DNA of 64,000 nucleotides from Vibrio tasmaniensis 1F-187 (GCF_000272405.2 NZ_AJZM02000402.1:75344-139343); one strand, 5' to 3'; counted from the stretch's first letter, positions 10,148 through 19,385 are shown. Numbers and translations are program-made. The notes: generated from the letters alone by a model not told the origin.

Positions 10148-10696
10148 TTATGCCTCGGTCAGGTTACGGCTTTGTTTGTTACGTTTAGCGACTGATTTTA
10201 GGATCAGGAAGCCTACCACTGCGATAAGAATAGTGTTGCCCGCAGCGATGATAGACAGTTGAGTGAAGACTTTAGTAAACGGTTCTGCGTATAGGATGGT
10301 ATCTAGGAACGCAGAGCTACCATAACCCACAACGTTACCCGCAAGGGCAAGAACCACGAACAGTGCAAAATCTTTCATTGGTAGTTCACCTTGTTGAAGG
10401 CGATTCTTAGTCATCATTGGGAATAAGCCGATAACCATACCGACAATACCTGAGCCTAATACCCAAGTTAACCATACCCCCCAACCTGCGAACAAATCCG
10501 TTACCCAGTGACCGATAAAGCCAACCAAGAAGCCAACAATAGGGCCAAACAAAACAGAAAACAGTGCTAGGACTGCCATTGCTGGTTTCAATGTCGTGTT
10601 AGCAAACACTGGGACACCAAACATAGGTAAACCACCAATGCCGTACAGTGCCGCGCCAATAGCAATAACGACGACTGTTTTAGCTGAAAAGTTCAT
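10148..10696 (-). CDS. ECF transporter substrate-specific component, UPF0397 family
   Basis: A 182-residue, about six-helix membrane protein matching the UPF0397 family (Pfam calls the domain ECF-riboflavin S component). It begins [20 protein letters not shown] and carries the conserved [17 protein letters not shown] segment. It binds the transported nutrient. The reading frame extends upstream to 10819, but the ATG at 10696 has GAGGTT 6 nt upstream and gives the family length; the extension has no ribosome site and overlaps promoter-like sequence. It is first in the S-A-T operon. The vitamin annotation of the family is not proof of substrate. Confidence 0.87.
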   Translation of the reverse strand: MNFSAKTVVVIAIGAALYGIGGLPMFGVPVFANTTLKPAMAVLALFSVLFGPIVGFLVGFIGHWVTDLFAGWGVWLTWVLGSGIVGMVIGLFPMMTKNRLQQGELPMKDFALFVVLALAGNVVGYGSSAFLDTILYAEPFTKVFTQLSIIAAGNTILIAVVGFLILKSVAKRNKQSRNLTEA

Positions 10697-10748
10697 AGAT
10701 AACCTCGAATACTGAAAATAAAGCATAATATTCGCCATTATTAATATG

Positions 10749-10861
10749 CGTCTCAATGAGAACGTTTTTTGGGCAAATATAAAAAATAAGGCGCGCATTA
10801 TACAGTAGAACCCTTCCATAAGGGAAGGTAAGTGTCTAGATGTCTAAAATTCCATCTAGAC
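10749..10861 (-). promoter_or_regulatory. Promoter region of the ECF operon with palindromes
   Basis: On the minus strand a perfect -10 hexamer TATAAT lies at 10802-10797; no convincing -35 is visible at 17 bp. Upstream is a perfect 9-bp inverted repeat, GTCTAGATG (10834-10842) and CATCTAGAC (10853-10861), 10 nt apart. Downstream, CGTCTCAATGAGAACG (10749-10764) is a near-palindrome inside the 5' leader. These are the shape of repressor operators. The regulator is unknown; the AGATGTCT element gives a weak resemblance to MetJ boxes. No known riboswitch was recognised. Confidence 0.5.
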
Positions 10862-10910
10862 GCATTAATATCATGTAAAAAACGCAATTTTACGGTTAAT
10901 CAAGCAACAA

Positions 10911-10936
10911 AAAAGCCAGAACGAGTCTGGCTTTTT
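10911..10936 (-). terminator. Terminator of the yiaVW-like operon
   Basis: AAAAGCCAGA and TCTGGCTTTTT form a stem of about 10 bp with a 5-nt loop and T-runs on both strands. On the minus strand it lies about 70 nt after the stop of the membrane fusion protein gene. Confidence 0.85.
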
Positions 10937-11004
10937 GATTCATATTAACAATGTGTTAAGCGGGGGTGTCGTATATCTACGACCGTTTAGTGGTCTAGAT
11001 ACGG

Positions 11005-12135
11005 TTAGTGGTCTAGATATAGATAGTTTTGCCAACTCTTCATGCGAATAAGCACTTTACGCATGATAGATACGTGAGTGAAGCTGTCAGAATAAACGGC
11101 CACTTCCACGGCAGTACCCATAGGCAAATGGTACTCAGACAGATCATCAGTGATGGTCAGCTTAACAAATACACGGCCGCTAGTACGCAGTGCGTCAGTA
11201 CCTAGAAGTGTGCCTCGAGCTTGAAATTGGCTTTCACCAATGGCTGGGATGACTTCATCAATGCGTCCTTTAAATACTTTTCCTGGTAGTGCTCTAAATA
11301 GAAACTCAGCTTCGTAGCCAGGTTGCAGGCGTTGTAGTGAGTTTTGTCTAAAGGCTGCGGTATAGAATTGCGCCTCAGTGTGAACAAAGGTCATCACCGG
11401 CGCTAATGGTAGTGGTACAGCCATTACACCAGGACGAAGAGCGAGTTGAGTTACGTAGCCATCGGTTGGTGCTCTTACTACCGTTTGGTCAAGATTGAAT
11501 TCAGCTTTACGTAAATCAGCAAGTAAGCCTGCAACCGCTGTATTCTCACCGCCAATCTCAGAGTTAAGTGCGATCTGAGCTTGTTGTTGGTTTGCTTCGG
11601 CTACTTTCACTGCAGCTTCTGCGGCTTTGTATGCCTGTCGACGAGTATCGAGTTGTTGCTCTGTAAATGCGCCACTTTCGAAGCCTCGCTTGTATCGAGA
11701 GAATTCACGTTGTGCTTTGTCTCTTTCTGCAATGGCTTTTATTTTGGCAGCTTCAGCTTCTCCAACTTGCGACTCTAGACCTAAGGCTCCTTGACTCGCT
11801 TCTTTTACTTTGGCTTGCAGCTTAGCAACTTCAGCTTCAAAAGGAATCGGGTCTATTTTGAAAAGGATATCCCCTTGCTTGAGAGGCTTATTTGCTTCAA
11901 CCGGAACCTCGATGACTTTGCCTCGAACCCCTGAAACAATCGGTGTCGTTGAGTAAACTTGATTACCGATTTGTGTGAAAGGGTGGTTGTAGTTCATCAA
12001 TAGAATCAAAGTACCGATGAGGACAACACCACCCAGTACGGCAGTGGGGACAGTCCATTTGTTTAGTGGGATTTTGAATACTTTGAAAATCGTAATACAA
12101 AGCGCCGCGTAGGTCATTATCAGCAGTAAATCCAT
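11005..12135 (-). CDS. HlyD-family membrane fusion protein (YiaV-like)
   Basis: A 376-residue periplasmic adaptor. Two N-terminal hydrophobic segments (about 3-20 and 30-48) are followed by a biotinyl-lipoyl-like half (about 65-100), a long Ala/Gln/Glu-rich coiled-coil hairpin (about 100-210) and a C-terminal beta-barrel region. It resembles E. coli YiaV/YibH. Such adaptors normally join an inner-membrane transporter to an outer-membrane channel, but neither is adjacent. The partner is a DUF3302 protein. Its ATG overlaps that gene's stop by 1 nt (TAATG), so the two are translationally coupled, with AGGAGG 7 nt upstream. The substrate is unknown. Confidence 0.85.
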   Translation of the reverse strand: MDLLLIMTYAALCITIFKVFKIPLNKWTVPTAVLGGVVLIGTLILLMNYNHPFTQIGNQVYSTTPIVSGVRGKVIEVPVEANKPLKQGDILFKIDPIPFEAEVAKLQAKVKEASQGALGLESQVGEAEAAKIKAIAERDKAQREFSRYKRGFESGAFTEQQLDTRRQAYKAAEAAVKVAEANQQQAQIALNSEIGGENTAVAGLLADLRKAEFNLDQTVVRAPTDGYVTQLALRPGVMAVPLPLAPVMTFVHTEAQFYTAAFRQNSLQRLQPGYEAEFLFRALPGKVFKGRIDEVIPAIGESQFQARGTLLGTDALRTSGRVFVKLTITDDLSEYHLPMGTAVEVAVYSDSFTHVSIMRKVLIRMKSWQNYLYLDH

Positions 12136-12530
12136 TACTTAGCCTCCTGATCTTGAACGTTGTTTGTCTGTTTCTCTGTGCTGTTTTGCTCAGTGCCCGC
12201 TTGCTTTAACTGTGCGATTTCGTTCTGAAGTGCACTCACTTGGTCGATGAGAGTGTCGACTCGGTGATGAATATCATGTTGTTCTTCTTCAAGCTTAGCG
12301 AAGCCCCAGCCACGATCTTTGCGCCACAACGTAGCCCAAATCCAAAGGAACGGCCAAATAGTGTGTAAAGTGAATAGGCTAACCCAGCCTGAGACATGAA
12401 TAGCATCTTGATGAGGGTGATTACGTTCTTTCGCAATTTCATAAGGAATATCGTGAATAACGATGATGCCGTAAAAGATAACTAATGCTACGAAAATCAG
12501 TAGACCGAGTGCAAAGTAGTCTAAAAACAT
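12135..12530 (-). CDS. DUF3302 inner-membrane protein (YiaW-like)
   Basis: A 131-residue protein with an N-terminal membrane helix (about 5-25), the conserved HDIPYEIAKERNHPHQDAIH segment, a second helix (about 47-65) and a C-terminal coiled-coil-like tail (about 80-115) ending in a polar Gln/Glu-rich stretch. It matches the DUF3302/YiaW family, always paired with a YiaV-type adaptor. AAGGATCTGTT before the ATG is a good ribosome site. The function is not established; the pair may form a small export or envelope-maintenance complex. Confidence 0.85.
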   Translation of the reverse strand: MFLDYFALGLLIFVALVIFYGIIVIHDIPYEIAKERNHPHQDAIHVSGWVSLFTLHTIWPFLWIWATLWRKDRGWGFAKLEEEQHDIHHRVDTLIDQVSALQNEIAQLKQAGTEQNSTEKQTNNVQDQEAK

Positions 12531-12786
12531 AACAGATCCTTGTAATGTTAGATGTTAGTTACAAATATACTACGCTATCATCCAAGTAATTGTTATAAAA
12601 ATGATTTACCAATCTGAAAATAATATGTTGCTGCTAATAATGAGAATAAAATCATTGATGGATCTTATAAAATCCAATTGAACTTGAATAGGTTATTTCG
12701 GATTTCTTGCTGACAAGATGACAGTTCTGATTCAAACGATGCGCATAGCCATAATCATAGCCATAACAACAATAAATAAAGGATAA

Positions 12787-13701
12787 ATGCGGATGTATAT
12801 AGGTGAATTAGCGGCCATTGGCGCTGCGATGGTGTGGGCATGTGCGACATGGATCTATGGGCAATTTGGACATCGCTTCTCTGCGATGCAGTTGAACATT
12901 GTTAAGGGGGTTGTAGCCTCTGGCATGATGCTGTTGGTCATGCCGTTAATACCGATGCCTGAATTCGAATTGAGTGCTAACCATTTTGGGATCTTGGCGA
13001 TCTCGGGAGTCATTGGTATCGCAGTTGGTGACAGTGCTTATTTTGCGGCATTAAAAAGAATTGGCGCCAATAAGACCTTGTTGCTGGAATCTCTGGCTCC
13101 ACCTCTTTCTGGTGTTTTGGCATTAATGTTTCTTGGCGCGGCACTCACTTTGCAAAGTTGGCTCGGTGTTGTGATAACAACCTTAGCGGTGACCTTTGTG
13201 GTCTTTCCGCCGTCGAAATCAGCGAACGGTAATGATATTTCTAATGACAAAGCACAGTGGGTTGGCATTGGATATGGGCTTATGGCAAGTGTTTGTCAGG
13301 CGTCGGGTGTGGTGATCTCCCATTACGCATTGGTGGCGGGTGACATTCCACCATTGTTAGGTGCTTTGATTCGCCTGACGATTGGCGTGTTTGCCGTAAT
13401 GCTGATTATCCCTTTCGTTGAAAAGAAGCCGTACTCGTCGATAAAAAGAGATTTATGGGCAATGACCAAGCTCGATAAACTTTGGTTATTAGGGGCAATC
13501 TTTGTCGGGACGTTTCTCGCTCTATGGCTTCAGCAAGTGGCGTTGAAAAATGCTAACCCTGCGATTGCTCAAACATTAATAGCGACCAGCCCGGTCTTTA
13601 TTTTGGTGATTTATGCGATTAGAGGAGAGAAGGTGTCAAAGCAAAGTATCATCGGGACTCTGGCCGCATTAGGTGGAATCTCTTTGTTCTTTTATCAATA
13701 A
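12787..13701 (+). CDS. DMT-superfamily transporter (two EamA domains)
   Basis: A 304-residue inner-membrane protein with about ten hydrophobic helices arranged as two EamA repeats (about 5-140 and 155-300). This is the architecture of drug/metabolite exporters of the RhaT/YdcZ type. AAAGGATAA just before the ATG is a good ribosome site. It is a single-gene unit, convergent with the GGDEF gene to its right. An 11-bp direct repeat, CATAGCCATAA, occurs twice (12744-12754, 12756-12766) just upstream and might be an operator. The substrate cannot be predicted. Confidence 0.88.
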   Translation: MRMYIGELAAIGAAMVWACATWIYGQFGHRFSAMQLNIVKGVVASGMMLLVMPLIPMPEFELSANHFGILAISGVIGIAVGDSAYFAALKRIGANKTLLLESLAPPLSGVLALMFLGAALTLQSWLGVVITTLAVTFVVFPPSKSANGNDISNDKAQWVGIGYGLMASVCQASGVVISHYALVAGDIPPLLGALIRLTIGVFAVMLIIPFVEKKPYSSIKRDLWAMTKLDKLWLLGAIFVGTFLALWLQQVALKNANPAIAQTLIATSPVFILVIYAIRGEKVSKQSIIGTLAALGGISLFFYQ

Positions 13702-13712
13702 GAGGCTGGCTT

Positions 13713-13736
13713 AGCTACAGAGCTACAGAGCTACAG
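13713..13736. repeat. Three tandem copies of AGCTACAG
   Basis: Three perfect adjacent 8-bp units lie in the 55-bp gap between two convergent genes, followed by related CAGAC units. It is a short slippage repeat; no function is apparent. Confidence 0.85.
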
Positions 13737-13756
13737 ACCCACAGACAGACGTGTTA

Positions 13757-15340
13757 CTACTCTGTACACACTTGATTACGGCCGTTGGCTTTAGCTCGGT
13801 ATAGGGCTTTGTCTGCACGATAGAAGGTACGCTGAGTATTTTCTCCATCGCGATGCAAAGTGATACCGATACTAACGGTTAAACCGCGCTCGCCGAGTAT
13901 TTCATGCCACCCAAATTGGAAGATACGCTCTCGATAATTTTCAGAGTGCATTTCTGCTTTCGCAAGGTCAGTATTCTCAAGGATGACGAGGAACTCTTCT
14001 CCGCCAAACCTGACACATGACGCGCCTCTAAACTTAAAGTATGAACGCAGTTCTTGAGAAACGCTGACGATCGCTTTATCACCCACTAAGTGGCTCAGTT
14101 CATCATTGATTGACTTAAAGTGGTCGATATCGATAACCATTAATGCGAAAGGCGTTTCGTGTAGCAGTAGATCTTTCAGTTTCACATCTAACCAGCGACG
14201 GTTGTGTAACCCGGTCAGTGGATCGGTGAAAACATCTTGTTGTAGCTGAGCAACTGTATTTTTATGTTGCTCTGTTGTCTCTTTAAGCTCTTTGTTCTCT
14301 TGTTCGGAGAGAATGAGTTTAAGTTGTAATTCAAACCGTGATAGACGGCGCAGTTGGCTTGCACCGAGTTCGCTGATCGGGATCTGTTTCATCAGATCCG
14401 TTTCAATTCGGTAGCCTTTCTTCTCGTAGCTCAGCGCTTCTTCAAAACGACCTTGATTCAAACACACATCACTTAGAGAATCATAGAAGCGCTTCGCAAG
14501 CACTGGTGACGAGTCGGGCTTCACACGTTTGTGGGTGCTCGACAAGATCATACTTGCATAGTCTTGCTTTCCGATCGCACTCAAGCAATGTGCTAACTCT
14601 AGACGAGTCATGGTAGCGAGCCAACTTGCTTGAGTACTGTTGGCTGGATATTGAATCTTTGACAGGCAACGTAGCGCTTCATGGTGCTTTTTCTTAGCAC
14701 GGAGCACTTTTGCTTGATACAACAATATTTGAGCTGTGAGTAGCTTATCACTCACTAAAATGCTCAGTTCTTCGCATTCGTTCAGTAAGTCGCTGGCCGC
14801 CGTTATTCGGTTGAGCAGTAGCAGACTTGCTACCATATAAAGCTTGAATTTCAAACGAAGTGATCGACTGCTTATCGCGTGATCTATGCTATTGATTTTT
14901 TGGTAGTAGCGAAGAGCTCTGCTGTGGTCTCCGTAAGCGTCACACAGGTTCCCCATACCTAAGATAGCCATTACATATTCATCGATATGTCCGTGCTCAA
15001 CGGCGATTGTCGATGAGCTGACGAATTCATTCAGTGCCGACGTGTAATCACCAATTTCAACCAAGCGATTACTTAAGCTGGTCTTTACAGTAAGAATATC
15101 TTCTATATCTGTAGGAAGGTGGAGTAGGTCGAGTGCCAGTTTTAATTCATCAATACTGGTTTGATTTTGTTGTAACTCGGCGCGGTACTCAGAGCTGATG
15201 ATGTAACAGTGTGCTTGTTCTGTTTGTGTCGTCGAAACGTGTTGGCGAATATGATTCCAGAATATGATCGCCTCTTCACCCGATACCGATGAAGGATCTA
15301 GACCTGCATCTGTAATCTTGCTTAATAGGGTTTCCATCAT
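13757..15340 (-). CDS. TPR-GGDEF diguanylate cyclase
   Basis: A 527-residue protein with no membrane segment. Residues about 60-330 are helical TPR-like repeats, followed by a coiled coil (about 335-370) and a GGDEF domain (about 372-525). The active site GGEEF is intact at 446-450, with the FALMVIDIDHFKSIND metal/GTP segment upstream, so c-di-GMP synthesis is expected. The inhibitory I-site RxxD is absent (RGAS in its place), suggesting no product feedback. Its ATG overlaps the stop of the upstream TPR gene (ATGA), with GAGGTAA as ribosome site, so the two are coupled. The TPR half probably senses a protein or peptide partner. Confidence 0.92.
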   Translation of the reverse strand: MMETLLSKITDAGLDPSSVSGEEAIIFWNHIRQHVSTTQTEQAHCYIISSEYRAELQQNQTSIDELKLALDLLHLPTDIEDILTVKTSLSNRLVEIGDYTSALNEFVSSSTIAVEHGHIDEYVMAILGMGNLCDAYGDHSRALRYYQKINSIDHAISSRSLRLKFKLYMVASLLLLNRITAASDLLNECEELSILVSDKLLTAQILLYQAKVLRAKKKHHEALRCLSKIQYPANSTQASWLATMTRLELAHCLSAIGKQDYASMILSSTHKRVKPDSSPVLAKRFYDSLSDVCLNQGRFEEALSYEKKGYRIETDLMKQIPISELGASQLRRLSRFELQLKLILSEQENKELKETTEQHKNTVAQLQQDVFTDPLTGLHNRRWLDVKLKDLLLHETPFALMVIDIDHFKSINDELSHLVGDKAIVSVSQELRSYFKFRGASCVRFGGEEFLVILENTDLAKAEMHSENYRERIFQFGWHEILGERGLTVSIGITLHRDGENTQRTFYRADKALYRAKANGRNQVCTE

Positions 15341-16806
15341 TCTGTTACCTCAGCATCGTCTTCTTCTAGTTGTTCAAGAGTGAACGGGAACGTCAAAATA
15401 TCGTTGAGGCTGACGGTCGGTCTCGAACCTTTTAATCCTTTTCTGTGCCATGGATAGATATCTAGCATGGTGGTCAGAGTTTTGAAGATCTGGTCAGCAG
15501 CTTCGTCTTTTTCGGAAAGCATAAGAGCCACACGTTCCGAACTTAGCCTTGCAATGAAGTCGTTCTGATTACACAAGGTATGTGCTATCTCGGTACAGAC
15601 ATCTAAGTAATCGGTATCGATGTGATGGAACATGATGATGCAGTGATTAGAGCGTTTAAGCTCCGTCTTAAATAGTACCAGTTTTTCCCACCAGAAGGTT
15701 TCGGAAACGACATAAGAGAGGTGCTTTTCCGGGTCGTGTTCGTGTTGACCTCGAATGCGGTTAATTAGCTTACGAGCTCTCTGTTCAAGCTGGCGTTTTG
15801 AACTGCGCGCTTTGTCTAAACCGACACGATTTGTTTGTTCTTTAAGCATGCCGGTAGAATATTGACGATACTTCTTAAAAGCGATCAATGCGGCTTCAAA
15901 ATCTTGATTTTCTTCTGCGACTAAAGACTGTTGATAACAAATTTGGCTAAGCAGTTCGCCATTATCGAATTCGTTTGCTGACTCTTCTGCCAGCCTTAGC
16001 AACTCGGCGGCTTGTTCTGGCCTCTTTCTTAAGAGCTCCAGTCTAGCTCGACTGATGTAGGAATGCGCTTTCATCCATACAAGGTTGTGCTCTACTGCTA
16101 GCTTGTGCGCTTTGGCTGTGGCTCGTTCTGCATCATCCAAACGTTCAAGGCCAAGTAGGGCAAGGCCTCGAAAATCCCATACTTCAGCGTGCCAAGTATT
16201 ATCTTTATATTCTTTTAGTGCTTCTTCTGCACCGTCGAGCACCGATAGCATTTCAACATAGTTGTTGAGCAGGTAGTAATCCCATGCGAGAAGTATTCTT
16301 GCTTTGCCTTCTAACCAACCAATGCGGCTGTTATTCGCTACTTTTACAGCGAGCTGGTGGGTAGAGCGTGCAAGTTTATATTCGTGAGTCATTCGCCAAA
16401 TGTTGCCAAGGCCAATGAGGCATTCAATTTGAATCTCCACTTCATCAACCAGTGCAGATTGTTCTAATGCATTGATCCAGAACTGTTGGGCGGAGTAATA
16501 CTTGGCTTGTCCCCAGAATTGGAGAGCGTGTAAGTGGAGAATTTCAGGGAGAAAATGATCGGTATCTAATCGGCTTTGGCGTTTGTAGGCTTCCTTGATG
16601 TATTTTAAACCTTTCTGGTAATCCATAAGGTTCCAACAACATCTCGCCATTAACATGAATGACTGGATAGCGCCCTCTTCAAACAGAACTTGCTCTGATC
16701 TGACTAGGCATTGTTGTGCAATCTCTAGGATCACCAATGGCTCAGAATCAACGCGAGTTTTGAGTTGTTCTAGTTCGGTTTCAAGAAGGTACTGATTTTT
16801 GTCCAA
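15337..16806 (-). CDS. TPR protein with eroded GGDEF-like C-terminus
   Basis: A 489-residue cytoplasmic protein that parallels its downstream partner: TPR-like helical repeats (about 20-320), a coiled linker rich in Arg/Lys (about 325-350), then a C-terminal region (about 365-460) whose spacing follows a GGDEF fold. The catalytic loop reads RLSSERVALML at about 421-431 where the partner has RFGGEEFLVIL, so GTP catalysis should be lost. It may be a regulatory pseudo-enzyme for the coupled cyclase. The start is a TTG with no good ribosome site; no in-frame ATG exists until about codon 48, so the true N-terminus is uncertain. A 7-bp palindrome, ATTGATG/CATCAAT, lies 55 nt upstream. Confidence 0.8.
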   Translation of the reverse strand: MDKNQYLLETELEQLKTRVDSEPLVILEIAQQCLVRSEQVLFEEGAIQSFMLMARCCWNLMDYQKGLKYIKEAYKRQSRLDTDHFLPEILHLHALQFWGQAKYYSAQQFWINALEQSALVDEVEIQIECLIGLGNIWRMTHEYKLARSTHQLAVKVANNSRIGWLEGKARILLAWDYYLLNNYVEMLSVLDGAEEALKEYKDNTWHAEVWDFRGLALLGLERLDDAERATAKAHKLAVEHNLVWMKAHSYISRARLELLRKRPEQAAELLRLAEESANEFDNGELLSQICYQQSLVAEENQDFEAALIAFKKYRQYSTGMLKEQTNRVGLDKARSSKRQLEQRARKLINRIRGQHEHDPEKHLSYVVSETFWWEKLVLFKTELKRSNHCIIMFHHIDTDYLDVCTEIAHTLCNQNDFIARLSSERVALMLSEKDEAADQIFKTLTTMLDIYPWHRKGLKGSRPTVSLNDILTFPFTLEQLEEDDAEVTE

Positions 16807-16992
16807 GGCTTAGATCCATAATTATCGAACATATTGATAACACAATCATTATAGGAGTGTGATTGATGATAAGCATCAATTATCTCTCGCTGAGCATAAA
16901 GGGGACACGTATCTTTTCCAATTTTGGGTGTTATCTCATGCTTTTGCTTTGAAATCAATGAGTTCTAGAGTGCTTGTCTAGATGGTAAATTT

Positions 16993-18462
16993 CTATGAAA
17001 GCAATTGCTTAAGAGTTAATGGCTGCTCTGTCACACCTAAGCGTTGTGCTGCCGTCAACCCTTGCTTATCTTGGTAGCACAGATTGTGCCAAGATCTAAA
17101 TATGTCGAGTAATGGAAGAATGCCCCCAGGACGAAGTTTACGTCTTGGCTCATTGATGAAGCTATCAAATAACAACTGAAAACGTTGTTGATAGAACTTT
17201 GTTTGCTGAATTGAAGCTGTATTAAGCCACTGTTTTGGTTCTGGATTATTACCCGTTAGGTAGCAGATACCTTTTTGACTGTCACCTTGACTCGCGATAG
17301 CCCAACGATCGCGCCACCAACTCATATGAACGATGTCGATCTTTTCAAAATTTTGGTCATCTTGCCAACCTGAGTCTTCCTCTACATACATAAGGTCAAC
17401 ATTTTGACTCTGAATACGCGGCAAGCAAACGCTTAGAGCGGCAGATCTTAGTAATGGATCTTGTGGCATATAGATCGTGACATGCTTATTCTCGTCACAC
17501 ATATCAAGCACGTGTAGGAAGTGAGCATAGGAAGTATAAGGCGGTCGAATTAGCGCGCCTTTCGAAGGGTAACTGAATGTCGTAAGGTTCCCCATTGGGT
17601 CCTCTACATTGCCTCTCGCAAGAATTACTTGATATTGCTGCTCAATGCGCTCTTTCAGTTTGTCAGACGGCTGAGGAAGTTCGAGATTCGCTTCTGAAGA
17701 GTGCTCTTTAGATACAAAGCGTGCAACGTCATCATAAGGGTTGTGATCAGCACTTCCAGATGGTTCTTCATTTTGAGAGTAATTTACGTGTTGGCAAAGG
17801 ATGTAGCCAGAGTGTGCCTCGCCAGTCGCTATCCATACCACACCATTGTTGCTTTTCGGTTGCAGGCGTTGGTAGTGAGAAGCGAATTCGTAATCTTTAG
17901 CATGGTTGACCCAACGAGCATCGATCATCGCTAACTTGCGACGACAGCGACTGGCGATATGGTCAACATGATCATAGAAAGTCTTTGGATTGATCTCTAA
18001 CTTTCTACAAATTTCACGTACTGAATACCCCATGAACAATAAGCCCATGAGGTTCTCTTGAAACTGAAGTTTTTTGTTGGATCCTGACCACTTATCAACG
18101 AAGGTTGATTGGCAGTCTTTGCATCTGTAACGCTGCCTATCGCCACTGTAGCCGAAGGCATGATAAAGATGTTTGTGGGTATGAACCGATAAGCCAAAGT
18201 TATCGCAATCATCATTACGACAAGCAGGGAGCCCGTCGCTGTGAAGTTGTCTTAGGCGATGAAGTTCGCTTAACACTTCACGATTGTTAAGTAAGGGGGG
18301 GAAAGCTCCACATTCACGACAAACCATCGCTGGACGCTTAGGGTTTGCGTGTTGCAAAACATACCGTTTTGCATCGCTCAAGCCAAAGTTGTCACACGCC
18401 AATGTTTTACAAAAGTTGAGTTGCAAACCATCCGCATCTTTTGGCAGCTTGTCGTTAGACAC
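16993..18462 (-). CDS. Zinc-ribbon/HTH protein resembling an inactivated transposase
   Basis: A 489-residue protein of unknown role. Two repeated zinc-ribbon modules are visible, each CX4C followed by DNFGLS and then CX2C (residues about 18-60 and 80-125). A helix-turn-helix, GYSVREICRKLEINPKTFYD (about 148-167), follows. Next comes a beta segment (VVWIATGEAHSGYIL) resembling the first strand of a DDE transposase but without the aspartate. The tail has no recognisable motif. I start it at the GTG at 18462 because GAGGGGGAG lies just upstream; the longer frame from 18525 reads through the hairpin after deoD. It lies co-directional with deoD. No terminal inverted repeats were seen. A domesticated transposase used as a DNA-binding regulator is an inference. 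Confidence 0.75.
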   Translation of the reverse strand: MSNDKLPKDADGLQLNFCKTLACDNFGLSDAKRYVLQHANPKRPAMVCRECGAFPPLLNNREVLSELHRLRQLHSDGLPACRNDDCDNFGLSVHTHKHLYHAFGYSGDRQRYRCKDCQSTFVDKWSGSNKKLQFQENLMGLLFMGYSVREICRKLEINPKTFYDHVDHIASRCRRKLAMIDARWVNHAKDYEFASHYQRLQPKSNNGVVWIATGEAHSGYILCQHVNYSQNEEPSGSADHNPYDDVARFVSKEHSSEANLELPQPSDKLKERIEQQYQVILARGNVEDPMGNLTTFSYPSKGALIRPPYTSYAHFLHVLDMCDENKHVTIYMPQDPLLRSAALSVCLPRIQSQNVDLMYVEEDSGWQDDQNFEKIDIVHMSWWRDRWAIASQGDSQKGICYLTGNNPEPKQWLNTASIQQTKFYQQRFQLLFDSFINEPRRKLRPGGILPLLDIFRSWHNLCYQDKQGLTAAQRLGVTEQPLTLKQLLS

Positions 18463-18486
18463 GATCTCCCCCTCGGGATTATTTGA

Positions 18487-18508
18487 GCAGCCAAGTGAGC
18501 TTGGCTGC
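18487..18508 (-). terminator. Hairpin after deoD
   Basis: GCAGCCAAG and CTTGGCTGC form a perfect 9-bp stem with a 4-nt loop, 35 nt after the deoD stop and 15 nt before the ribosome site of the next gene. There is no T-run, so partial attenuation is more likely than full termination. Confidence 0.6.
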
Positions 18509-18542
18509 GGGGTAACGCTTTTCAATGTATCTTATCAATTCG

Positions 18543-19253
18543 TTAGATGTTGATTGCAGTCTCTAGAGCAACTTTCATCATGTCGTTGAAAGATTTTTGA
18601 CGATCTTCAGAGCTTAGTTTCTCACCACGGATGATGTGGTCAGATACTGTTAAGATAGTTAGGGCTTTAGCACCAAGATCCGCAGCAACACCGTAGATAC
18701 CAGCTGCTTCCATATCAACACCAAGGATGCCTAGCTTTTCCATTTTTTCGAAAAGGTCAGCTTCTGGAGTGTAGAAAAGGTCTGCAGAGAATACGTTACC
18801 AACTTTAACTGGAACTTCTTGTGCACGTGCTTGGTTTACGGCTTCTTCTAGAAGACCGAAATCAGCGATTGCCGCGAAGTCATGGTTGTTGAAACGAATG
18901 CGGTTTACTTTTGAGTCAGTCGATGCACCCATACCGATAACAACGTCCATTAGTTTAACGTCATCACGTACCGCACCACAGCTACCTACGCGAATAACGT
19001 TCTTTACGCCGTACTCAGCAATTAGCTCATGTACATAGATGCAGCACGATGGAATACCCATACCGTGGCCCATTACAGAAACTTTCTTACCTTTGTAAGT
19101 GCCTGTGTAACCAAACATGTTGCGAACGTCACAAACTTGCTTCACGTCATCAAGGAATGTTTCTGCAATGTATTTTGCGCGAAGCGGGTCGCCTGGCATA
19201 AGTACAGTTTCTGCGAAATCACCAGCTTGAGCATTAATATGAGGTGTAGCCAT
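18543..19253 (-). CDS. deoD: Purine-nucleoside phosphorylase, DeoD type
   Basis: A 236-residue hexameric-type PNP that converts purine (deoxy)nucleosides and phosphate to base and (deoxy)ribose-1-phosphate. The phosphate-binding GDPLRA (about 21-26), [19 protein letters not shown] and [10 protein letters not shown] (catalytic Asp) motifs are present, and the length is typical. It begins [16 protein letters not shown] as in its enterobacterial relatives. A GGAGAACG ribosome site precedes the ATG. This is the stand-alone chromosome 2 copy; no deoC/A/B neighbours are here. A CRP-like site lies about 120 bp upstream, fitting CRP/CytR-type control. Confidence 0.95.
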   Translation of the reverse strand: MATPHINAQAGDFAETVLMPGDPLRAKYIAETFLDDVKQVCDVRNMFGYTGTYKGKKVSVMGHGMGIPSCCIYVHELIAEYGVKNVIRVGSCGAVRDDVKLMDVVIGMGASTDSKVNRIRFNNHDFAAIADFGLLEEAVNQARAQEVPVKVGNVFSADLFYTPEADLFEKMEKLGILGVDMEAAGIYGVAADLGAKALTILTVSDHIIRGEKLSSEDRQKSFNDMMKVALETAINI

Positions 19254-19369
19254 GGTCGTTCTCCAAAGTTTTAACGGTAATTATAGGAACAGGGTTTTAT
19301 TAATTACCGATTCTGTTGAATTGAATTCGTTTTGTTGAGGCAATATTAGCGAGTTAAAACGAGGATCCG

Positions 19370-19385
19370 TGAGATGTTTGTCACA
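19370..19385 (-). promoter_or_regulatory. CRP-like site upstream of deoD
   Basis: TGAGATGTTTGTCACA matches TGTGA-N6-TCACA at nine of ten fixed positions. It lies in the 346-bp divergent region between deoD and the L,D-transpeptidase gene and could serve either; nucleoside catabolism makes deoD the likelier target. The rest of the gap holds only a weak 28-codon frame (19477-19563). Confidence 0.5.

Noticed and set aside
10834..10861. MetJ-box array upstream of the ECF operon
   Set aside because: Only one of the 8-mers is a 7/8 match and the others are weak or out of phase, so methionine control is not claimed.
16863..16880. ATTGATG/CATCAAT palindrome as a terminator
   Set aside because: No T-run and no gene ending nearby; at most an operator before the TPR operon.
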